DNA of 64,000 nucleotides, taken from assembly GCA_963920635.1 (NCBI GenBank), contig OY987299.1:67686692-67750691 (forward strand), written 5' to 3'. The position numbers and the translations under genes are program-made. Source of the stretch: Pseudeuparius sepicola (Eukaryota > Arthropoda > Insecta > Coleoptera > Anthribidae). Below the pieces are notes generated by a model. The model was not told the DNA's origin and did no database searches. It saw only the letters and a list, made by a program, of their open reading frames with translations. The stretch's first letter is position 1, and every line of letters begins with the position of its first letter. Positions 56,475-64,000 of this stretch are shown here, piece by piece.

Positions 56475-56594
56475 ATGTACCTCGGCACTGAAGTTCTTTT
56501 TATGACTCATGTGGTTTATTTGCCTCGGCCAGAGGCTTCAGCAACTAAACTCCACATGAGTCATAAAAAGTTGAACTTCAGTGCCTTGGTACAT
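56475..56594. repeat. 120-bp foldback hairpin with near-perfect stem
   Basis: ATGTACCTCGGCACTGAAGT and TTTTTATGACTCATGTGG pair with CCACATGAGTCATAAAAAGT and ACTTCAGTGCCTTGGTACAT. The loop is about 30 nt. Each arm holds TGACTCA (AP-1-like). Probably a tiny foldback transposon. Confidence 0.85.
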
Positions 56595-57479
56595 AAATAA
56601 CTATTAATTTTTATTTTTGTTTTAACATACTTGTTCAATTCCTAAAAATTTTTTAAGTCTCATTTCCGCTACGTGATTTCACAGAACCAATAGAATGGCA
56701 AACTTTGTAAGGGGTGGGTAAAAATTGAGGAAAATAATTTTTCAAAACTAGCTTATAACTTTTTAATCATTAGCTATAGAAAAAATATATTTAAGAATAA
56801 ATACTTACATTTTAGCAGTCTTAAAATATGCAATAAAAATGGTATGGTTCCGCGAAAAAAAAATTCGCGACGCCTTGCTTCGGCTTTGGTCTTTGAGTGA
56901 AGGTGGGCCAAAATAACATAATTTTTACAGTGTAGCGTTGAAAAATTTCTCTACATTTGGAATTGTTTTTTTATTTATTTTGTGTAATGGATGACTAGCA
57001 CCATTTATTGGTGAGGCGCTTAGTCTCTGGTTGCACGCTTTCGTTTCTATAATTTTTTCCACCTCTTCAGCAGTTCCATCCACGTGCACTTGTCAAGGAG
57101 CGTCAAAGGTAGCTAAAGGTAGTTAATCCCTATCGTACGTCTGATGCACCAGGTCAAGTGGACTTATGTTGATTTCTTCTTAGATCATAGTTTGTGGTAC
57201 CTATAAATCTATTATTTCATTTTATTTGGTTAGTTGTGTATGTCATTTATATTTCCGTCTAGTTTCAAGGTTTATTTGAAGAGATTTTCATTGTTGAACA
57301 GTTCAACAGGTAACCAGGTAGTAAATAAAAAAAATAAAAAATAATAATAAATAAGAAATGTCACTGCTTCCCGCTTTCTCCAAAAGGTTTAAAGAAAAAT
57401 TAAAAATTTATTAATTTTTTGACTATATAAACGTCTTTCCCAAATTTTGTAAACATTTTAAACATTACTGTTATCATGT

Positions 57480-59233
57480 CCCAAGTAGCATTTACCACTA
57501 CCGTAGAAACTGCCACCAAAGTGAGGAACAATTTTTTGGTGGCTGCCACGTTGCCACCACGTTTTTGCAACTTATACCATTACGTTCCAGCCACGTGGCA
57601 CTTACGTGGCAAAAACGTGGGCGCGTAGTGGCAGCCACCTATGAGGCCACCTATGTGAAACTTGGCTACTTGCTTCTTTCTTTTCCATGTAACTCAGTCT
57701 CTCTCGTTCAACTCGGAATTACTGAGATTGACGGTGTCAATCGGGAATATAACTACTATGAGTATTTATTTTATTTTATTGTAATTAGGAGATGGGGATA
57801 AAAACAAAACGATTTCAAGTTTACTGTCAAACATAGACATTATAGCTCGAAATATGAGAACGCCCCCCACTATATTCAATATTTAAAAAAATAATAAAAG
57901 AAAAAGTGAGGAGCACACTTTTTAAACCGCACCTATACCGCAAACAATTTTTTATTATTATTCTTAGTTACATCATAAAACCAATAATTACGTACTAATA
58001 TACTATATTTTAATGAAGAATTGACGAGAAATTAATTATTTTGTCATAATGGCGGCATAAATCTCATTCTTAAATATGGCGTCTTGTCTAAAATACAACT
58101 TTAAAGTGATTTCCACACACATTTTATTTGAGGTGTTTGTTACTTGACCTTAGTGGCCATATAGTGGCGGAAACTGTGTTATTCCACTTCATAGTTACTT
58201 TACCATTTGAAAGTGGTGGCCACGTTACAGACACCACTGCAGCCACCATCATCTCGACACACGCGAGTGTCCATTTCCATAACCTCAAAATTTAGGAAAC
58301 AAAGCATTCTCAACGACTATTCAAATTCTTTATTTCGTGTTCAGATACTTAATGGGTTAAGCATAATCGGACAAACAGGCACTTAGACAGTACATATTTT
58401 ATATTTAGGTGAAATCTCGAAATAAATTTACAATAATAAATCCACAATAACAAACATTTAGGCGAAGGTTGGCATCTCAGACTAGGTACTGTGGTAGCTT
58501 GTTAAAGATCCTTATCTCTAAGAACCTTACACCGCTTTCACATCTCTTCAAGCGACAATATTCTCGAAGCAGGTCTTGGTTTCCCAGAGCGTAATATGCA
58601 CATCGTCATGTCGTTCATATTGACTACTCGACTTAAACACTATACTCATATTTAAATCGCACACATCGAATAATTAATTCAAAGAATGAACACTAAATCT
58701 CACTGCGTTAGCAGAAATATGCACGCACATATAGCAAAATAGTAAGGAATCAGCACTTGATAGTGACGGTCACTACATAGTGAATTTTGATGGTAACGAT
58801 AACTTTGTAGTGCATTTGATGTCATATGCGAACGTGTAAATCTCTTTTAGAAAAGTGGCAAGAACTTGGCGATGACCACTAGTTATCACCAACAAGTTTC
58901 GCCACTTTCAAGGTTAGTAGAGGTGATCAAAACGTGGCCGCCACTATCACACGCACGCTGAAGTTGTCGCCACTTCTAAGATATATTTTAGTGATACAGT
59001 TTAGTCGCCGCCACTTTCATTTTCCACTTTGAAAGTTCAAGAACTTTAAGGTGATTTTCGGTAGTAACCACGACATTCTCCAAACACCTTAAGCACCGCT
59101 AAAAAGTTGAAATGAAACTATATAGTGACTACTAGCGGTGAAATTTACGTGATTACCACTATTTTCTAGAAAATAAAGTAAATCTTCGGTAGAAGTGGCG
59201 ATATAAGTTTTCATCACTACGATGCTATTTGGG
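57480..59233. mobile_element. Unclassified inverted-repeat element rich in GTGGC/GCCAC motifs
   Basis: CCCAAGTAGCATTTACCACT at the left end matches in reverse the right end TACGATGCTATTTGGG. The terminal 10 bp agree at 9 positions. Between them, words such as AAGTGGCGA, GCCACTT, GTGGCCGCCACT, GCCACGT and ACGTGGC recur dozens of times in both orientations at 57500-57660, 58140-58260 and 58740-59220. A LINE 3' end is nested at about 58380-58620. No transposase and no clear target duplication. It may be a non-autonomous DNA transposon whose motifs are transposase-binding sites. Confidence 0.6.
58380..58620 (-). pseudogene. LINE 3'-end fragment within the GTGGC-rich element
   Basis: Minus strand: REYCRLKRCESGVRFLEIRI followed by FNKLPQYLV, the F-N-LP tail seen at the C-terminus of CR1/L2-like RT. 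It is short and broken by stops. Confidence 0.55.
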
Positions 59234-59795
59234 CTACACCATAAACGAACTGAAGTTTTCTATGCACACCTGCCATGTGAGTATAACCAAAAAAATTCTT
59301 TGTTTCTAATTCATGCTTACAACTTATAAATTCAATATTATACTCCCTTTCAGGTGGCACTGGTGATCACCTAGAGTCGAAAGCGCTTTGTTACGAATTT
59401 TTAATAAAATTTTGCACAGTTTACACTTTTTCTTCTACCTATATACTATTTAAGTTTGTCTATAATGAGCTAAATTACCTATAACAATTTAATTGTTACA
59501 TAGAACAAGATAAGTTTACCTACACTATAAGTTAACTAGAATGCTGATTTTGTTTGTTACATCTTAATTTATTTATTACATCTAACAGATTAGTTTGGTT
59601 ATCAAATACTTTGCTTAGATATCTTTTACATTTTTACATATAACTTTATCAACGGGGTTATGTAAACTAAAAGTTTCGAAACTCGATAGTAATTAAAAAG
59701 AAATGGCTAGTGGCATATGGGACAAAATGTTTGGTTCTTGGCTACACCAAACTAATTTCCAATATCTAATTGAAATTTAGTGTGGGTCTCTCGGA
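59234..59795. other. No gene seen
   Basis: AT-rich DNA between the GTGGC-rich element and the second ribozyme. The segment just before the ribozyme (CAATATCTAATTGAAATTTAG) may belong to the same retroelement. Confidence 0.35.
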
Positions 59796-59798
59796 GGT

Positions 59799-59861
59799 GT
59801 GCAGACCACGACAGGCACCTGTTTCGGACTTGTTGATCCTCATCAGGAAGACACAGTGCAC
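59799..59861 (-). ncRNA. Hammerhead ribozyme motif, type I, with well-formed stem III
   Basis: On the minus strand: CTGATGA (59840-59846), stem II GGAU-CAACAA-GUCC, GAAA (59822-59825), stem III ACAGG-UG-CCUGU, and cleavage triplet GTC (59810-59812). Distal stem I pairs GUGCA (59857-59861) with UGCAC (59799-59803), with an internal loop between. All core nucleotides are conserved. The longer stem III suggests single-unit cleavage. Sequence differs from the ribozyme at 14.6 kb, so it is a separate family. Confidence 0.85.
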
Positions 59862-60129
59862 GTCAACGAATGGCTGTAAAATAAATGTTAAAATTAAATA
59901 TATTTTTCTAAAATATACAATTTTTCAAATAATTGATCTTTTTGTCAAATTGTCGTTTTTTATGAACACCCTGTATGAGCCACACTGGCTTTACTATTTA
60001 AAATAATACCTTAGGCAAAAGTTATCCGAATCGCGAAAAAAGATCACCAAAATATGCTCTGTGGTTTATATACGAAAACTATTTTTTTTTTCAATTTTGG
60101 TTCCATATAACATATAGTACTGAATTTTG

Positions 60130-60262
60130 GTACAAAGGGTTTTGAATAGGGTTCCCGGACCGGAATCCCGGGACCGAAAAGGAATTCGGGACTTTCTTCC
60201 CAAATTTTAAGTCCCGGTACTAGTCCCGAAAGTCCCGAAAAATTGTCCCGAAATCAAAATTT
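60130..60262 (+). repeat. TCCCG-repeat block, probable hAT-like terminus
   Basis: TAGGGTTCCCGGACCGGAAT at 60157 is followed by eight or so copies of TCCCGGGAC/AGTCCCGAAA. TAGGGTTCCCGG resembles hAT terminal repeats with CCGGGA subterminal motifs. The other end was not found. Confidence 0.5.
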
Positions 60263-60547
60263 TGTTTCTTTACAACAAATTTTTTATGAAAAAGTTTATA
60301 AAAATGAAATATTTTTATTTAGATGTGGGTAGTACCTACCTACAAAATACCAAACATAAAATAACAAACTAAAACTGAGATTACCTTAAAAAACACAACA
60401 CTCAACTAAAGTAGCTTAAGTAATTTAAATGTGTGACTAAGTATACAAGTAGGTATTCTTATTTCAGTTTAAAATCTAAAAATTGTAATAATTCCACAAT
60501 TTTATCTATTAATTAAAGATATCAGGATATGGTTAATCAGGCTCCCG

Positions 60548-60740
60548 GAAAAAAGGTCGACAACAAAAGGTGGAAAACAAATGGTTGAAACTACAAAAGG
60601 GAGAAAAACAAGAAGTCTAAAAACAAACTGTAGAAACTACAAAAGGTCGAATCTACAAAAGGTCAAAAATACAAAAGATCGAAACTACAAAAGGTCGAAA
60701 AACAAAAGGTCGAAAAACAAAAGGTCGAAAAACAATAGTA
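60548..60740 (+). repeat. 14-16-bp minisatellite AAAAGGTCGAAAAAC
   Basis: About twelve imperfect units, alternating AAAAGGTCGAAACTAC and AAAAGGTCGAAAAAC. Scattered copies (AAAAAGTCGAAAATC, AAAGGGTCAAAAACC) recur at 60900-60960. Non-coding. Confidence 0.88.
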
Positions 60741-61382
60741 CAATTTAATATTATAACTTAGTTACCATTTATATACAAAAACTTCCACTTCAAATTCTGT
60801 AATCCACACCATTGTAATTAATACTAATTGCATAAACGACTTTTTTGTATTGATAAAAAATCTATAATTTTTAGCGAATAATTGAAAATAATGGTTGGCT
60901 AAAAAAAGTCGAAAATCAAAAGGTTTGAAAACAAAGGGTCAAAAACCAACAATCGAAAAAATTATACAGGGTATCCCTGTTTTTGTAGACAAACTGACAT
61001 TTGGTAGAAAAGGTAATTTTGAGACAAAAAAAAATCCCACAAACATGTTTATACTTATACAGTTAGTTTTTTCATATATGTTTAAATCTTTGGAACGAAA
61101 AGAGATATAGACTTAAAAGTCGGTATGTAATAATAGGTCCTCAAGTATCTACATTTTGAGCCCAAAGAGGCAAATCAGCTATACGCCGATGCCGAGGGCT
61201 TCTTATGTATAAGTAAACGCAAATTATTTTCAGTAGGTACCCATTACTGACTTCAGCTTAGGTCAGAAGTAAGCGTCACAGTTTTTTGAGACACCCTGTA
61301 TATTTTGCCGCAAAATAGTAGAAATTTAGATACAGGGTGTTATAGTTCTTTTCCAATAATCTGCTATCAGTTAAAAATGTTG
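60741..61382. other. No gene seen; CAGGGT-type ends
   Basis: Contains three mariner-MITE-like ends (ATACAGGGTATCCC at 60964, GACACCCTGTATA at 61291, ATACAGGGTGTTATA at 61331) that do not pair convincingly. The 60895-61110 frame has no known domain. Confidence 0.4.
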
Positions 61383-61725
61383 TTGAACATTCGTGCGGTT
61401 CACCTTTTTTCAAGGTGTCACCCTCGCGGTCACTACCGTGCAAATGCTAACCACACTCGTTGACAACTGCGCAAGAGTCATGATTGATACACCGCGAGCC
61501 AAAGTTACTGACTAGGTATATAAGCGTAACACAAAGTTTCCTGAAATTAACTCTGATTACTTTCAGTGTATTTAACACAAAAAACTAAATGAAGTTTTAT
61601 GTGGTAGGTTACCAAAAACTGCCACACATAATTACCCATATTTAATTACACAATTTTAATAGACAATAAAAAAAGAACCCGGAAACATCCCAAACTTAAA
61701 TTGAATACTGTACATTGGCCGCCCA
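61383..61725 (+). repeat. Repeat T, copy 1 (TATA box, octamer)
   Basis: Matches 62247-62585 over about 340 bp (AAGGTGTCACCCTCGCGGTC through AATTGAATACTGTACATT). It holds ATGCAAAT (octamer), GGTATATAAG (TATA box) and a downstream TTCAGTGTATTT that resembles an arthropod initiator. A linked word GTTGCCTTAAG occurs at 61838 and 62156. It may be a diverged pair of LTRs or a duplicated promoter region. Confidence 0.75.
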
Positions 61726-62246
61726 TCAAATTACACAGTAATTTCTTACTGTGAGGGTAGACGGCAAATCTTGTTTACAGGGCACTGCAAAGTACCTTTT
61801 GCGGTTTTTAAACTAACCACCCTGCAAAATATAAAATTGTTGCCTTAAGATAAAATCAGACTCAAAAACATATCCCAAAGTTAAACCTACTTTGCCCTGG
61901 AAAATCGAACATTTTAAACGATTAAAGTATTGAAAATATTTTAGACACTCTTTGAAAAATAGTTTTGCGATAAATCATGAAATTTTGATAACATGAAATG
62001 TAAACTAAAAAATATGAATTAACAGACATCAAGGTACTTTATGATTTACCAAGTAAAATAAATCAGGTAACGTCTGGATTCTGCAGTTTATTTAACGTAC
62101 ACTGCTATCAAAACATCTGAGAAATATCTGTGTATTAGTTAGGTGTTTGTAAAATTGTTGCCTTAAGGTAAAACCAGGTGCAAAAACATACGTCCCAAGA
62201 AGTTTGACCAACTTTTTTAAAGACCAAAGTATTGATAATTGTTCGA

Positions 62247-62585
62247 CATTTCGTGGAAGCCGTTTCGTGCGGATTCTTCTTTTGTAAAGTGTCACCCTCA
62301 CGGCCACTACCATGCAAATGCTAACCACACTCATTGACAACTGCGCTAGAGTCGTGATTAATACACCACAAGCCAAAGTTACCGACTAGGTATATAAGAG
62401 TAAACACAAAGTTTCCCGAAATTAACTCTGACCACTTGCAGTGTATTTAACACAAAAACTAAATGGAGTTCTGTGTGAAAGGTAACCAAAAACTGCCACA
62501 TAATTTCCCAGTTTTAATAGACAATAATAAAAAAAAAACGGAAAAACCCCAAACTTAAATTGAATACTGTACATTACCGGCGAAA
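62247..62585 (+). repeat. Repeat T, copy 2
   Basis: Second copy, offset 862-864 bp from the first, about 85-90% similar by eye. It retains ATGCAAAT, GGTATATAAG and the GCAGTGTATTT element. Its right end abuts the broken 3' end of the BEL/Pao integrase. Confidence 0.8.
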
Positions 62586-64000
62586 AGCGGCTAGAAAGGT
62601 TTCCACAGTTAAATCTGAGGCTAACTCCAAATGGAGGGCCTTAGTGAAAAAACAAACAGAGACAAGTAGGCCTTTTGCGATTTACATCCGCGACTCCTAC
62701 CAAGAGTTATATTAAATGGTCCTCCATAATCCACACCTACACACGAGAAGGGCTTTAGTTGTCAAACTCGAGTAGGAAGATTTCCCATAATGGGTGTTTG
62801 AAAACTCGGCCTTTCTCTAAAGCAGCGATAACATTTGCATAGTATTGATCGAATAGCCCTTTTTGCAGAAAGAATTCAAAAACATTGAACAATCAAATAC
62901 TCTAAAGTTCTCAATCCAGGATGAAGATGTTCCTTATGATCATGGAGAATGATCAATTGAGTAAACCGGTGCTTCTGGGAAAGCAACATGGGAAATTTAG
63001 CCTCAAATGCTAATTTAGAATTAATTAATCGTCCGCCCACCCGAGCACTCCATGCATATCTATAAACGGGCGAGTGGTCATAAGGGCTTAGAACAAACTT
63101 GATTTTGTTGAATTCTTATTATGTCCTGCTGAAACTGAGTTTGTACATGTCTTCATCTTGCAAAGTTATCTTATAAATCTGAGAATGATGGCTTAAAGTT
63201 TCTTAAAGGACGAATACCTTTCCATAAGGGTATCAAGGAAATGATGCTGTACAATGGAAGAGAGTATTAATTTTCTTTCTTTCGGTAGGGTACCTTCTAT
63301 ATTTGACAAATGGCAAATTTGAATATTTGGCCATCGAGTTTAAGGTAACATTAGTCAAGGGAGCCCATGCGACCACAAAGGCTGCTCAATGAATTCATTT
63401 GGGAAAACTCCTCGAGACGCACAGTCAGCGGGATTATCTATGCAAGAAATGTATCTCCAGGCTGCTGGAGAAGATCTCTCTTGAACAAGAGGCATTATAT
63501 TTGCTACGAAGGGTTTCCACTGATGAGGGGAGGAGTTAATCCATGCGAGGACAATTTTGGAATCTGTGAAACAAATGACGTTACAAAATTTTAAAACCTT
63601 GTCATACAATTCCCTCATATACACAATGAGTTTTAGAGAAGAACCGCTCCACAGGGTGGCCTTACTGGGCGAGGTATATAAAGGTTAGCTGAAAGGGATA
63701 ACTCCAGAAATAAATCAATTCCAAGATGCAATAATGTCTGGAGGAGGCTGTGCATCCCAATCGAGTCTTAAAGCCCATAGATGCTGAATAAGCCTTTTTG
63801 CAAAAAATGAAAGGGGCGAGAGGAAACCTAAGGGGTCAAAGATGCGAGCTACCTCTGACAGAATCATTCATTTGGTACAACTTACATTTAATGGTTGGTG
63901 GGAATACGAAAAGCAATCTTCTTTGGTATCCCACTGGAGGCCTAAAACATTTATGAAACTATCTTGATTGGAAGTTGGCAATGGTCTTGTGGTAGGTCCG
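62578..64000 (-). pseudogene. BEL/Pao pol: RT-RNase H connection, RNase H and integrase
   Basis: From 64000 downward the minus strand gives FINVLGLQWDTKEDCFSY, ILSEVARIFDPLGFLSPLSF and HLWALRLDWDAQPPPD (RT-RNase H linker). Next, at 63355-63624, come VICFTDSKIVLAWI (RNase H Asp), HQWKPFVANIMPL and CIDNPADCASRGV. The integrase follows: IMGNLPTRV, CVGVDYGGPFNITL (catalytic Asp) and FTKALHLELASDLT, ending at FLAAFRR where repeat T begins. Several stops. RT and gag lie beyond the window's right edge, and the integrase C-terminus is missing. Confidence 0.9.

Larger units (their letters stand above)
55800..57479. other. No gene seen; two hairpins
   Basis: Intronic DNA. It holds the hairpins at 56045-56081 and 56475-56594 listed separately, and a small GCGAAAAAAAAATTCGC palindrome near 56850. 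No coding region is supported. Confidence 0.4.

Noticed and set aside
63367..63594. Plus-strand frame of 75 codons
   Set aside because: Antisense shadow of the BEL/Pao RNase H.

Overview
This window looks like AT-rich, transposon-packed nuclear DNA from an arthropod, most likely an insect. A coleopteran-type genome would fit, but the species cannot be fixed from the sequence. There is no bacterial gene organisation. I see spliced exons with GT..AG borders, tRNA-like SINE heads, a nucleosome-length satellite, and eukaryotic transposon families typical of insects: CR1/Jockey-like LINEs, BEL/Pao, Penelope-like, piggyBac, Tigger/pogo, hAT, Tc1/mariner and many foldback MITEs.

The only host protein-coding gene I can support is a DEAD-box RNA helicase of the DDX19/Dbp5 family on the + strand. 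Three coding exons are visible: 11761-11823 (start codon), 41874-42076, and 47860-48055 (Q-motif to Walker A). Their splice phases agree (0, then 2). The introns are about 30 kb and 5.8 kb, and a third runs past the end of the window. Nearly everything downstream of 11.8 kb is therefore intronic transposon debris of this gene.

Layout. 1-3107: tandem 167-bp satellite with higher-order structure. 3108-10807: non-coding DNA with degenerate repeats and two foldback elements. 10808-11094: 1.7 inverted satellite units. 11095-11823: CpG-rich putative promoter and exon 1. 12.0-15.5 kb: foldback/MULE-like elements, a hammerhead ribozyme and a MITE. 16.2-21.7 kb: a LINE interrupted by a mariner-type foldback (itself holding a LINE fragment) and by a 2.45-kb piggyBac element with clean TTAA sites. 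21.7-25 kb: an LTR with heat-shock-type promoter motifs, then a foldback element holding a hAT remnant that holds a MITE. 25-31 kb: LINE, mariner and dispersed-repeat debris and a Penelope-like fragment. 31-35.2 kb: a hAT-like gene split by a LINE with a 6-bp target duplication. 35.4-39.5 kb: a nearly intact two-ORF LINE. 40.7-48 kb: exons 2 and 3 with a solo LTR, an inverted SINE pair and foldbacks between them. 48-55 kb: a decayed Tigger element and a broken BEL/Pao element with nested insertions. 57.5-59.2 kb: an unclassified inverted-repeat element crowded with GTGGC/GCCAC motifs. 59.8 kb: a second hammerhead ribozyme. 60-62.6 kb: minisatellites and a duplicated TATA-containing repeat. 62.6-64 kb: BEL/Pao pol on the minus strand, running off the window.

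Strongest leads: two antisense hammerhead ribozyme folds, the heat-shock-element LTR, the GTGGC-rich element, the higher-order satellite with its inverted outpost near the helicase promoter, and several datable nested insertions. I found no evidence for a prokaryote-style defence or biosynthetic system.
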